64,000 nt of DNA, taken from Desulfobacteraceae bacterium UBA2174. Lineage in GTDB: Bacteria; Desulfobacterota; Desulfobacteria; Desulfobacterales; UBA2174. The notes beneath the pieces are model-generated. The model searched no databases. It saw only the letters and a program-made list of their open reading frames with translations, and was not told where the DNA came from. A program made the translations under genes and the position numbers. The stretch covers positions 42,324 through 106,323 of the forward strand of contig DCWA01000026.1 in assembly GCA_002327445.1 (NCBI GenBank). The letters run 5' to 3'. Positions 16,760 through 24,988 of the stretch are shown here, piece by piece; position 1 is the first letter of the stretch; each line of letters starts with the position of its first letter.

Positions 16760-17197
16760 ATGTCCGATGGCAGCGTTTATCCCGATCTTCCCCGAGTCGC
16801 CGTGGGGGCGGTGGTCGTCCACGACGACCGGGTGCTGCTCGTGCGCCGGGGCAAGGCGCCGGCCCGGGGCTTGTGGGCCATTCCCGGCGGCAGCGTCCGG
16901 CTGGGAGAGAGCCTGCGCCAGGCGGCCGAGCGCGAGATTCTGGAAGAAACCGGTCTGACCATCCGCGCCGGCGATCCGATGCTGACCTTCGAGTCGATCC
17001 ATCGCGACGACGACGGCCGGGTGCGTTTTCACTACGTCATCGTCGACTTGGCGGCCGAATACCTGGCCGGCGAGGTCCAACCTGCCGACGACGCCAGCGA
17101 CGCCCGCTGGTTCTCCTGGGCCGAGGTCGCCGCCGAACCCGAGATGGGGCCAGCCACCCGGGCGCTGATTCGTCGCCTCTTCCTTGAATCGATGTAG
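16760..17197 (+). CDS. NUDIX hydrolase
   Basis: A 145-residue NUDIX protein with the catalytic box GGSVRLGESLRQAAEREILEET-type pattern (about residues 43-64): G, five residues, E, then REILEETGL. The start PRVAVGAVVVHDDRVLLVRR and the middle SIHRDDDGRVRFHYVIVDL resemble the ADP-ribose pyrophosphatase/ADPRase-like branch. It hydrolyses a nucleoside diphosphate linked to another group; the exact substrate is not deducible. The start at 16760 follows ccggaggccagcg. A rho-independent terminator overlaps the stop codon. Confidence 0.88.
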   Translation: MSDGSVYPDLPRVAVGAVVVHDDRVLLVRRGKAPARGLWAIPGGSVRLGESLRQAAEREILEETGLTIRAGDPMLTFESIHRDDDGRVRFHYVIVDLAAEYLAGEVQPADDASDARWFSWAEVAAEPEMGPATRALIRRLFLESM

Positions 17198-17220
17198 GTA
17201 ACTGACCTACATCGGTGACA
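17190..17220 (+). terminator. Rho-independent terminator overlapping the NUDIX stop codon
   Basis: A perfect 10-bp stem (cgatgtaggt with acctacatcg) has a five-base loop and is followed by gtgacattttttacc. The left arm contains the last codons and the stop of the NUDIX gene. Confidence 0.7.
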
Positions 17221-17448
17221 TTTTTTACCTGCCGAATTATCCGTTTCCCGCCCACCTCAGAATCAGTTCCCGCCGGATTGTCCGGTTGCCTTCCAAGGCG
17301 TACTAAATCCATCAAGCTCGACCAGAAGCGTTTTTTTGGCGCGCGTCAGAGTCGCTTTTTCACATTCGTCCGGATTTTTTTAATTTTTTCGGCGCGGCCC
17401 GATCCCGGGATTGCGCCACCACCAACCAAAAGAAGGAGGTTTGCCACC

Positions 17449-19083
17449 ATGGATCTAGACACACCCAACATGCTCGACTATGAAAAGGAATACGCCGCCT
17501 TCAAGTGGAACGTGCCGGAGTATTTCAACTTCGCCGGCGAAGTGATCGACAAGTGGGCCAAGGATCCGCAGAAGCTGGCGCTTTGGTGGGTGGACGACGC
17601 GGGCCACGAGGTCAAGAAGACCTATGCCGACCTCAGCCGCGCCTCGCGTCAGTTGTGCAACCTGATGAAGGCCGAAGGCGTCAAACAGGACGACGTGGTG
17701 ATGGTGATCCTGCCGCGCAACCTTGAATGGTGGGAATCCTTCACCGCCTGCATCCGCATGGGGGCGGTCATCTCCCCGGGCACCACCCAGCTCACCGCCA
17801 AGGACATCAAGTACCGCCTGCTGGAGTCCGGCGCCACCTGCCTTATCACCAACCCGGCCCTGGCGGCCAAAACGGACGAGGTGGCCGCCGAATGCCCCAA
17901 ACTCAAGAGCAAGATCGTCATCACCGAGCCGCGCGCCGGATGGACCTTCTACACCGATGCGGTGGCGGCGGCCTCCGACAAGTTTGAAACCGTCAAGACC
18001 CGCAGCGACGACCGGTGTATCCTCTACTTCACCTCCGGGACCACCGGGATGCCCAAGATGACGCTGCACACCCACGCCACCTACCCCATCGGCCACATCG
18101 TCACCGGCAAGTACTGGCTGGATCTCAAGCCGGCCGACCTGCACTGGAATATCAGCGACACCGGCTGGGCCAAGGCCGCCTGGAGCAGCTACTTCGGGCC
18201 CATCAACATGGGGGCGGGACAGTTCGTGCACCACACCGACCGCTTCGATCCGGTCAAGACCCTGGAACTGCTGTCCAAGTACCCGGTGACCACCATGTGC
18301 GGGGCGCCCACCATCTACCGCATGCTCGTGCTCCAGGATTTGAGCAAGTTCAAGTTCGCCACCCTGCGTCACTGCGTGGGGGCCGGCGAGCCGCTCAACC
18401 CGGAGGTCATCGAAATCTGGAAAAAGGCCACCGGCCTGACGATCCGCGACGGCTACGGCCAGACCGAGACCGTCTGCATCTGCGGCAGCTTCCGCTGCCT
18501 GCCGCCGCGCTTCGGCTCCATGGGCAAGCCAATGCCGGGTTTCAAGATCGCCGTGATCGATGAAAACGCCCAGCCCCTGCCCCCCAATACCGAAGGCGAC
18601 CTGGCGGTGTGCATTAAACCCGAGCGGCCGGTGGGTCTGCTCAAGGAGTACTGGAACGATCCCCAGCGTACCGCTGCGAGCGTTCGCGGCGACTATTATC
18701 TGACCGGCGATCGCGCCTACATCGACAAGGACGGCTATGTCTGGTTCGTGGGCCGGGCCGACGATGTCATCCTGACCTCCGGCTACCGCATCGGTCCCTT
18801 CGAGGTGGAGAGCGCCCTGATCGAGCACGACGCCGTTGCCGAGTCGGCGGTGGTCTCCAGCCCGGACGAGACCCGCGGCGAGATCGTCAAGGCCTTCGTC
18901 ATTCTCGCCCCGGGCTACGAGCCGTCGGATGCCCTGGTGAAGGAGCTGCAGGACTACGTCAAGAAAGCCACCGCGCCGTACAAGTACCCGCGCAAGATCG
19001 AGTTTGTCACGGAGCTGCCCAAGACCGTTTCCGGCAAGATCCGGCGCATCGACCTGCGCGACAAGGAGTGGGGCCGCAAGTAG
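17449..19083 (+). CDS. AMP-dependent acyl-CoA synthetase (medium-chain/aromatic acid type)
   Basis: A 544-residue acyl-adenylate-forming enzyme that activates a carboxylic acid with ATP and CoA. Motifs include YFTSGTTGMPKM (P-loop-like, about residue 190), the substrate-pocket region SDTGWAKAAWSSYFGPI, GYGQTETVCICGSF, TGDRAYIDKDGYVWFVGRADDVI, and the catalytic-lysine end TVSGKIRR. The SDTGWAKA segment and overall order resemble the ACSM/benzoate-CoA-ligase-like group. The start at 17449 follows aaggaggtttgccacc; an upstream open frame is unlikely. It is followed by a sodium symporter pair and is near crotonase and dehydrogenase genes, so it probably activates an imported acid for beta-oxidation-type degradation. 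Confidence 0.92.
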   Translation: MDLDTPNMLDYEKEYAAFKWNVPEYFNFAGEVIDKWAKDPQKLALWWVDDAGHEVKKTYADLSRASRQLCNLMKAEGVKQDDVVMVILPRNLEWWESFTACIRMGAVISPGTTQLTAKDIKYRLLESGATCLITNPALAAKTDEVAAECPKLKSKIVITEPRAGWTFYTDAVAAASDKFETVKTRSDDRCILYFTSGTTGMPKMTLHTHATYPIGHIVTGKYWLDLKPADLHWNISDTGWAKAAWSSYFGPINMGAGQFVHHTDRFDPVKTLELLSKYPVTTMCGAPTIYRMLVLQDLSKFKFATLRHCVGAGEPLNPEVIEIWKKATGLTIRDGYGQTETVCICGSFRCLPPRFGSMGKPMPGFKIAVIDENAQPLPPNTEGDLAVCIKPERPVGLLKEYWNDPQRTAASVRGDYYLTGDRAYIDKDGYVWFVGRADDVILTSGYRIGPFEVESALIEHDAVAESAVVSSPDETRGEIVKAFVILAPGYEPSDALVKELQDYVKKATAPYKYPRKIEFVTELPKTVSGKIRRIDLRDKEWGRK

Positions 19084-19097
19084 CGTGCGGCTTTGCC

Positions 19098-19129
19098 GGG
19101 CCGGGGCGGCCGTGGGGGCGCCCCGGCCC
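19098..19129 (+). promoter_or_regulatory. GC-rich hairpin between ligase and symporter genes
   Basis: A perfect 11-bp stem (gggccggggcg with cgccccggccc) has a ten-base loop and no T-run. It could attenuate read-through from the ligase gene or protect an mRNA end; no clear terminator tail is present. Confidence 0.45.
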
Positions 19130-19189
19130 AAGACTTCCCCGGCCGCCAACCGACGGCGGGGGAAACCACGAGACGAGAGGGAGGTGTGC

Positions 19190-19501
19190 ATGAATACCAA
19201 GGAGAAGCTCTACAAGAAAGAGATCCGCATCACCATCGTCTTTACCCTGTTGTTGCTGCTCATGGCCCACAGCGCATCGCTGTTTGTGCTGTTTCCCGGG
19301 ATGCGGAGCACGGTGACGGCAACCGGGGTCGAAGGCGGTTTCGGGGGCTTTCCGGTCCAGTATATCGTCCCCATTTTGCTCGGCTGGTTCGGCCTGGCCA
19401 TCGTCTGTTCCATCATGGCCGTGGTCTGCAACAAGTTCGACGACGAGATGGAACAGCTGGCCGCCGAAACCAAGGCCGGCCGAACCCGCGAAACGGCCTA
19501 A
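19190..19501 (+). CDS. Small membrane subunit upstream of sodium:solute symporter
   Basis: A 103-residue protein with two predicted membrane helices, ITIVFTLLLLLMAHSASLFVLF and YIVPILLGWFGLAIVCSIMAVV, and a charged N-terminus (MNTKEKLYKKEIR). Small proteins of this arrangement (DUF4212/DUF485-like) are encoded immediately upstream of large SSS-family symporters, as in acetate permease ActP and its partner YjcH. The start at 19190 has GAGGGAGG upstream; the gap to the symporter is 13 bp with its own aaaggaggggatccc site. It is expected to form one complex with the symporter; the exact role of the small subunit is unknown. Confidence 0.85.
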   Translation: MNTKEKLYKKEIRITIVFTLLLLLMAHSASLFVLFPGMRSTVTATGVEGGFGGFPVQYIVPILLGWFGLAIVCSIMAVVCNKFDDEMEQLAAETKAGRTRETA

Positions 19502-19514
19502 AGGAGGGGATCCC

Positions 19515-21146
19515 ATGAAATATGTTCTCGACAATGTTTGGATCGGTCTCTTCATGGTGGTGGTCCTGTTCGCCTGCTTCTATTATGTGGGCTGGTGGTC
19601 CAGCCGCAAGACCTCCAGCGAGGAAGACTTCTACGCCGCCGGGTTTTCCATCGGCCCGGTGACCAACGGATTGGCCATGGCCGCCACCTGGGCTTCGCTG
19701 GCGACTTTCATGGGGGTTATCGCCCTGATCCAGAAGCTGCAGGTGCCCTTCGTCTACCTGTGGATCCAGTGGTCTATTTCCATTCCCCTGCTCACCCTGC
19801 TCTACGGCACCAGCCTGCGGCGCATGAAGGCCTTCACCCCGGCCAGCTTCATCAAGGTACGCTATGGCAACGTGGCCGCCATCTGCGTGGTGGCCTGGAT
19901 GTGCCTGGTGATGGTGATGTATGCCCTGGGCCAGATGATCGGCCTGGGGCAGGCCTTCGAAATGCTCTTCGGCGTGTCCTACAACACGGCCCTCATCGTG
20001 GCCGGCATCGCCACGGTGGGCTTCATCACCATGGGCGGGATGTACGGTGCCTCCTACAACGCCGCCTTCCAGATGGTGGTGATGACCATCGCCATGGTGG
20101 CACCCATGGGAGCCATCATGAAGCAGATGGGTGCTTCGGGCTGGTGGTTTCCGCCCTTGCTCTACGGGGATATGGTGCCCAAGATGCTGGCGGTCATCCC
20201 CACCTTCTTCGACATGAAGTACGACTTCCGCTGGTACTTCGCCCTGATCCCGGCCTTCACCCTGGGGCCCGTGGCCCTGCCGCATCTGGCCATGCGGGTG
20301 TTCACCTCCTCCAGCGTCAAGAGCGCCCGCTGGGCCGTGGTGTGGTTCGCTATCTTTTTGGGCCTGCTCTTCTCCGGCACCTACGTAGCCGGTTTCGCCG
20401 GCAACTACTTCCGCGCCACCACCGGCAACATCATCGAGAAGGCCGACCAGACCATCCTGGTGCTCAATGTCTTCTACAACCCCACCATCGTGGCGGCCTT
20501 CGTCATGGGCGGCGCCCTGGCGGCCGGCCTGTCCACCATCGGCGGCAACCTGATGGCCATCGCCGGCCTGGTGGGCAACGACCTGCTGGGGATTATCGCT
20601 CCCGACATGGACCGCAAGGGCAAGATGCGCTGGGGGTACATCGCCCTGGGGCTCGGCGGGGTGGCCGCCATCCTGCTGGCTTTCAAACCGCCGGCATTTC
20701 TCGTGACCTCGATCCTCTGGGCCTTCGGTCTGATGGCTTGCACCGCCAGCCCCGGCATCCTGCTGGGGGTGTGGTGGAAAGAGGCCAACAAGCTGGCCCT
20801 GATCATTTCTTCAACGATTTGCGGAGTTCTCTATATCGTCATCTCGCCCCACGTGCTCAAGGGGATCGTCATCGGCAAGGGGCTGGCGGCCGCGTTGGGG
20901 ATGAGCGGCGGAATGGTGACCGTGCCCCTGAGCTTCGGCCTGTTCATCATCCTGTCCATGATCTTCAACCGCATGGAGGCGCTCAAGGCCTACGCGCCCA
21001 CCCTGGCCGACAAGCAGCTCATCGACCGGATCCACGGCTGGGGCGAGGAATACGAAGAGAGCCGCTACCAGAGCACCCTGTGGCCCCTGGTGGCGGTGGC
21101 GGTCTGCGCCGTTGTCATGATCTGGGGTTTGCAGCCCTGGAGCTGA
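19515..21146 (+). CDS. Sodium:solute symporter family (SSS) transporter
   Basis: A 543-residue inner-membrane transporter with about 13 predicted helices. The N-terminal region YYVGWWSSRKTSSEEDFYAAGFSIGPVTNGLAMAATW is the SSS signature, with SLATFMGVIAL as the sodium-site helix. GGALAAGLSTIGGNLMAIAGLVGNDLLG holds the second conserved small-residue helix. The protein resembles monocarboxylate/acetate-type permeases. It follows its small subunit and an acyl-CoA ligase, which suggests uptake of a short or medium-chain acid followed by activation; the exact substrate is inference. A terminator-like hairpin follows 40 bp downstream. Confidence 0.92.
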   Translation: MKYVLDNVWIGLFMVVVLFACFYYVGWWSSRKTSSEEDFYAAGFSIGPVTNGLAMAATWASLATFMGVIALIQKLQVPFVYLWIQWSISIPLLTLLYGTSLRRMKAFTPASFIKVRYGNVAAICVVAWMCLVMVMYALGQMIGLGQAFEMLFGVSYNTALIVAGIATVGFITMGGMYGASYNAAFQMVVMTIAMVAPMGAIMKQMGASGWWFPPLLYGDMVPKMLAVIPTFFDMKYDFRWYFALIPAFTLGPVALPHLAMRVFTSSSVKSARWAVVWFAIFLGLLFSGTYVAGFAGNYFRATTGNIIEKADQTILVLNVFYNPTIVAAFVMGGALAAGLSTIGGNLMAIAGLVGNDLLGIIAPDMDRKGKMRWGYIALGLGGVAAILLAFKPPAFLVTSILWAFGLMACTASPGILLGVWWKEANKLALIISSTICGVLYIVISPHVLKGIVIGKGLAAALGMSGGMVTVPLSFGLFIILSMIFNRMEALKAYAPTLADKQLIDRIHGWGEEYEESRYQSTLWPLVAVAVCAVVMIWGLQPWS

Positions 21147-21186
21147 TGGGCAGTCGATCACCATGCCGATTGTGACCGTTGTGACC

Positions 21187-21214
21187 GCAAAGGGAGGCTT
21201 CGGCCTCCCTTTGC
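21187..21214 (+). terminator. Terminator-like hairpin after the symporter
   Basis: A perfect 12-bp stem (gcaaagggaggc with gcctccctttgc) is closed by a ttcg tetraloop. It lacks a long downstream T-run but is very stable and sits 40 bp past the symporter stop. Confidence 0.6.
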
Positions 21215-21319
21215 CATGGCGCCGGCCGGCGTTTTGCGGTACCATCCACGCCGATGGACGGCAGATGAAAGAGACATCGCCGACATGAATTCCGACCACA
21301 AATCATTCGGAAGGCGCCC

Positions 21320-21862
21320 ATGACTTATTTCACCGACATGATGGCCGTATTGCGTCTGGATGCGAGCGTCTGGACCCGGATCGCGCCGAGCAGGAAGGTG
21401 CTCTACTACACCATGGCCAACGTGCTGAGCCTCGGTCTGATCTACGGTTTGTCGGTGCTGGTGTTCGGCCGGCGGCTGCTGGAGCCGGGGGCCACCTTCA
21501 ACCCTTTGCTCATCATGATGGTGGGCGTCTCGGTGGCGTTTCTCGTCCATGGGGGGGCGGCGCTCTACATCTGGATGTTTTGCCGCGGCATCGGGGGAAC
21601 CGCGGCTTTTTTCCCGTTCTATTTTCATGTCGGCGTGGCCGCCATCGGGTTCTGGTTCGCCGCTCCGGCCGTGGCCCTGGTGCAGAGCGGGGTGCGCAAC
21701 GGTCCGGTCTGGCTTTACCTCGCCATCAGCCTCGTTTACGGATTCGCCGTGCTCTATCCCGCCGTGCGCCAGGCTTCCCGGCTGTCCCATGTCCGGCTGG
21801 CGGGGGCTTTCGCCCTGACGTTCGTTTTTGTCGGCTGCTTTCTCTACCTGTGGGTTTTTTGA
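21320..21862 (+). CDS. Yip1-like integral membrane protein
   Basis: A 180-residue protein with five hydrophobic spans, including VLSLGLIYGLSVLVFG, LLIMMVGVSVAFLVHGGAAL, FYFHVGVAAIGFWFAAPAVA, VWLYLAISLVYGFAVLY and GAFALTFVFVGCFLYLWVF. The order and the short loops resemble Yip1-domain proteins, a family of small membrane proteins without an assigned biochemical role in bacteria. It starts with a short cytoplasmic segment (MTYFTDMMAVLRLDASVWTRI). It is not obviously part of the symporter operon, given the terminator before it. Identity as a membrane protein is firm; the family assignment is moderate. Confidence 0.7.
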   Translation: MTYFTDMMAVLRLDASVWTRIAPSRKVLYYTMANVLSLGLIYGLSVLVFGRRLLEPGATFNPLLIMMVGVSVAFLVHGGAALYIWMFCRGIGGTAAFFPFYFHVGVAAIGFWFAAPAVALVQSGVRNGPVWLYLAISLVYGFAVLYPAVRQASRLSHVRLAGAFALTFVFVGCFLYLWVF

Positions 21863-21879
21863 GGGACGGAGAAGGCGGA

Positions 21880-22000
21880 AATGACCAAACTGAAATGACT
21901 AAAATGACTAAAATGGTGGCGTCGCTTCACTCTGTTTTTTTAATAACTGCAAGAATACATTAACTTTAGTCATTTCAAATTCTAAATTTTTTTAACCAAC
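21880..22000. repeat. Inverted repeat of the atgactaaa/tttagtcat family (copy 1)
   Basis: Direct copies of atgactaaa are followed about 60 bp later by their inverted form; gaaatgactaaa at 21892-21903 pairs perfectly with tttagtcatttc at 21965-21976. The loop contains ggcgtcgcttcactc. Related structures lie at 30990-31125 (loop in opposite orientation, gagcgaagcgacacc) and, partly, at 40430-40460. The copies lie only in intergenic DNA. Confidence 0.65.
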
Positions 22001-22019
22001 CGAGCCAAGGAGGTTTCCC

Positions 22020-22796
22020 GTGTCCCGAGATCCGATCCTGGTGGAAGTCCAGGCCCCCATCGGCATCATCACCCTCAATCGCCCCGACCAGATGAACACC
22101 TTCAACGTGCCCTTCGCCCGGATGCTCAACCAGGCGCTGGTGGACCTGGACGCCGACCCGGCGGTGCGCGCGGTGGTGATCCGGGCCGCCGGCAAGCATT
22201 TTTCCGTGGGCATCGCCCTGGACCAGTTCGAAAACAAGACCCATGAGGAGTACCGGGAGTTCATCCGGCAGATGGATGCCCACAACCACACCATCGCCCG
22301 GATGAAAAAGCCGGTGATCGCCGCCGTCAAGGGGTATGCCATCGCCAACGGCGCCGGGCTGGTCTTCGCCTGCGATCTGGCCGTGGCCGCCGACACCAGC
22401 AAGTTCGGCACCACGGCGATCAATGTCGGCCTGATCTGCCTGGGGCCGGCCGTGCCCCTGGCGCGCCTGGTGGGCCGCAAGAAGACCCTGGAGATGGTTC
22501 TGGGCGGCGAGATGATTCCGGCGGCCGAGGCCGAGCGGCTCGGGCTGATCAACAAAGTGGTCCCCGCCGACCAGGTGGAGGCCGAGGCCATGGCCCTGGC
22601 CAACAAACTGGCCCAAAAGAGCCCGTTGGCCCTGCAGATCGGCAAGCAGGGGATCTACGCCATGAGCGACCTGCCGTACCACCAGTCCCTGGACTATCTG
22701 GGCGAAATCTTCGCCGCTCTCTGCAGCACCGAGGATGCCAAGGAGGGATTGGCGGCCTTCGCCGAAAAGCGGCCGCCCGTGTGGCGCTTGCGGTGA
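22020..22796 (+). CDS. Crotonase-superfamily protein lacking both catalytic glutamates
   Basis: A 258-residue enoyl-CoA hydratase/isomerase-family protein starting at GTG 22020 after aaggaggtttccc. The crotonase fold is clear from ITLNRPDQMNTFNVPF, the oxyanion-hole regions AAGKHFSVGIALD and AAVKGYAIANGAGLVFACD, and VGRKKTLEMVLGGEMIPAAEAERLGLINKVV. However the two positions that hold catalytic glutamates in classical hydratases are G113 and A133 here; the second crotonase in this window (30197-30976) has E113 and E133 at the same places. It therefore probably does not hydrate enoyl-CoA by the usual mechanism. It may be an isomerase, a hydrolase or a ring-cleaving variant; its substrate is unknown. 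It lies near an acyl-CoA ligase and uptake genes. Confidence 0.85.
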   Translation: MSRDPILVEVQAPIGIITLNRPDQMNTFNVPFARMLNQALVDLDADPAVRAVVIRAAGKHFSVGIALDQFENKTHEEYREFIRQMDAHNHTIARMKKPVIAAVKGYAIANGAGLVFACDLAVAADTSKFGTTAINVGLICLGPAVPLARLVGRKKTLEMVLGGEMIPAAEAERLGLINKVVPADQVEAEAMALANKLAQKSPLALQIGKQGIYAMSDLPYHQSLDYLGEIFAALCSTEDAKEGLAAFAEKRPPVWRLR

Positions 22797-22886
22797 TTCA
22801 CCCGAGCAAGGATGGCAAGGCGGCCCGGCGGTTTTACTTCATGCCGCCGGCCTGCATGTTGGTATAGGACCCCCGGAATAGGACCC

Positions 22887-24548
22887 ATGGAGCGCCGCCT
22901 TTCCAGTTTTTTCAGGGTATTCAGCGAAATCAACGGCGCCATTCAGGACGGGGAGAACCTGGACGGCGTGCTGGGGCTCATGCTCCGGCGCATCGCGGAG
23001 GTCCTCCTGGCCAAGGGGTGCACGTTGCGCATTCTGGAGCCGGGCAGCGACACCCTTTGGATCGAGGAAGCCTGGGGGCTGAGCCGGGCGTATCTGGAAA
23101 AGGGGCCCGTGAAAGCCGACCCCCGGTGTTCGGAGATCTTCGACGAAGGCCCGGCGGTGATCCGGGATGTAGCGCGGGATCCGCGGGTGCAGTATCCGGA
23201 AGAAGCCCGGCGGGAAGGGATCGTTTCCATCGTGGGGTTCCCGGTGGAACTGGTCGGCGGCATGCGGATGCTGCTGCGGGTCTATTTCGACAGGCCCATC
23301 GATCTGACTGACGACGAGATCCGTTTCATCGACGCCATCGTCGGCCAGGGGGCCGGTGCCGTCCGCTGCACCCTGATGCAAAGCCGGTACTTCGACACGT
23401 TCCGCAGCGTGATGAGCGCTATTCATGGCGGCGAGGACATTCAGACCATCCTGACGGCCATCGTCTCGCGGGTGGCCGCCATCGTCGGCGCCCGGGGGGC
23501 CATCTTCTGGATCGTGGACCGGGAGAGGCGCTGCATCGTGCACCGGGTGAGCAGCGGATTCGACTATGCCAGCCTCCGCGGCGTCGGCTACGACGATCTG
23601 ACCCTGCTGTTTCCCCTGGAGTCCCATCGGCCGGTGTACATCGCCGACGCACGCTATGACGAGCGCCTGCCGGACCTGGAGCGGCTCGGCAAGAAGCGGG
23701 TGCGCACCGTGGTCGGGCTGCCGGTGGCGATCGTGCCCCCTTATTCGGGGATTCTGGCGGTTTATTTCGGCCAGCAGCGGCGGCTGGCGCCCAACGAGGA
23801 ACGTTTTCTCCAGGCCCTGGCAGAGCAGGGGGCCGTGGCCCTGCAAAAGGCCCTGCGCTATGACGAAAAAATGCTGGCCGCGTTTCGCCAGACCATGGAA
23901 GTCCTCGTCATGGCCCTGGAGGCCAAGGATCCCTTCACCCATGGCCATTCCCTGAAGGTGGCCCAGTACGCCCGTCAGACCGCCCTGGATCTGGGCCTGC
24001 CGGCCTTCGAGGCCGAGACGATCTACCATGCCGGCCTGCTGCACGACATCGGCAAGATCGCCATGCAGGATCGCATCCTCAACCGCCTCGGACGCCTGTC
24101 CATGCGGGAGATGAACATCATCCGCCTCCATCCGGTGGTGGGCGCCAGCATCCTGGCCCCCCTGACCAGCCTCAAGGACATGGTGCCCCTGGTGCGCCAT
24201 CACCACGAGCACTACGACGGCAGCGGATACCCCGACGGTCTGGCCGGCGAGGCGATCCCGCTCGGCGCCCGGATCCTTACCGCCTGCGACGCCTTCGACT
24301 GCATGATTTCCGGCCGCCCCCACATGGCGGCGCTCTCCCTGGAACAGTCCCTGGCCCAACTGGAGGAAGGCGCCGGCAGCCGGTTCGACCCCCGCGTGGT
24401 GGCCGCTCTGGTTGCCCATGTGCGCCGCGATCCCTCCGTCGCCACCCCCCTGGATCCGACCGGTGAGTATCTGGCCCGTTTCCGGACCGAAAGGGTGGTG
24501 GCGAAGCGTGATCCCTTCGACTCCTTCGCCTTCGCGGGGGTGTTTTGA
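22887..24548 (+). CDS. GAF-GAF-HD-GYP protein (predicted cyclic di-GMP phosphodiesterase)
   Basis: A 553-residue signalling protein. Two GAF-type sensory regions occupy about residues 20-170 and 190-340, the second containing IVSRVAAIVGARGAIFWIVDRERRC. The C-terminal HD-GYP domain (about 350-520) carries HSLKVAQYARQTALDLGL, the metal-binding HDIGK (LLHDIGKIAMQDRIL) and HHHEHYDGSGYPDGLAGEAIP with the GYP triad. Family members hydrolyse cyclic di-GMP to GMP. The start at 22887 lies 90 bp after the crotonase stop; an upstream open extension is not family-like. No membrane segment is visible, so it should sense a cytoplasmic ligand or partner through its GAF domains. Confidence 0.92.
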   Translation: MERRLSSFFRVFSEINGAIQDGENLDGVLGLMLRRIAEVLLAKGCTLRILEPGSDTLWIEEAWGLSRAYLEKGPVKADPRCSEIFDEGPAVIRDVARDPRVQYPEEARREGIVSIVGFPVELVGGMRMLLRVYFDRPIDLTDDEIRFIDAIVGQGAGAVRCTLMQSRYFDTFRSVMSAIHGGEDIQTILTAIVSRVAAIVGARGAIFWIVDRERRCIVHRVSSGFDYASLRGVGYDDLTLLFPLESHRPVYIADARYDERLPDLERLGKKRVRTVVGLPVAIVPPYSGILAVYFGQQRRLAPNEERFLQALAEQGAVALQKALRYDEKMLAAFRQTMEVLVMALEAKDPFTHGHSLKVAQYARQTALDLGLPAFEAETIYHAGLLHDIGKIAMQDRILNRLGRLSMREMNIIRLHPVVGASILAPLTSLKDMVPLVRHHHEHYDGSGYPDGLAGEAIPLGARILTACDAFDCMISGRPHMAALSLEQSLAQLEEGAGSRFDPRVVAALVAHVRRDPSVATPLDPTGEYLARFRTERVVAKRDPFDSFAFAGVF

Positions 24549-24687
24549 CCGCAACGTCCCTTTGATTGTTTTGGCGTCTTTCTGGAGACAGAAGGACATT
24601 CTCGCGGGTTCATCGTTTCACTGGAGGGGAACCGGGCTTGAATTCACCGCCCCTCCGTCACCCAACCGAGATTGAAGAGGAGCATTT

Positions 24688-24972
24688 ATGGTGTTGCGTC
24701 GGATTTTTTGGGTTTCGATGGTTTCGATCATGCTCGTCGCTGGTTTGGGATTCGCCACCGGGGCGGTTGCCTAGGAGGCGACCATCGAGGGCATCCTGAA
24801 GAGCACCGATTTCGGGATCATGCTGGAAGACAAGAAGGATAAAACGCTTTATTTTGTCGAAGGGAAGGACGTGGTCAAACTGGTCGGCAAGAATGTCGTC
24901 GTCAAGGGGACGATATCCGACACGGTCGATGGCAAGACCATCACCATCACGACGGTGGAAGTGGTCAAATGA
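24688..24972 (+). pseudogene. Small secreted OB-fold-type protein gene interrupted by an in-frame TAG
   Basis: The frame starting at ATG 24688 (behind gaagaggagcattt) encodes 28 residues of a signal peptide, MVLRRIFWVSMVSIMLVAGL followed by GFATGAVA, then TAG at 24772-24774. The same frame continues without another stop for 65 codons: EATIEGILKSTDFGIMLEDK and on to a C-terminal TITITTVEVVK, ending at TGA 24970-24972. The TAG falls right after the AVA cleavage motif, where CAG (Gln) would be ordinary. A single C-to-T change would explain it. The alternative is stop-codon readthrough or an amber-decoding system. The downstream part has the alternating-beta look of a small OB-fold/BOF-like secreted protein. 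As written the gene is broken. Confidence 0.7.
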
Positions 24973-24988
24973 CCGTCCTGTAAATCCG

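Noticed and set aside
24688..24972. Certain pyrrolysine decoding of the TAG
   Set aside because: No pyl gene or pyl-type context is visible in the window, and the site is at the start of a mature secreted protein, not in a methylamine methyltransferase; kept only as a possibility.
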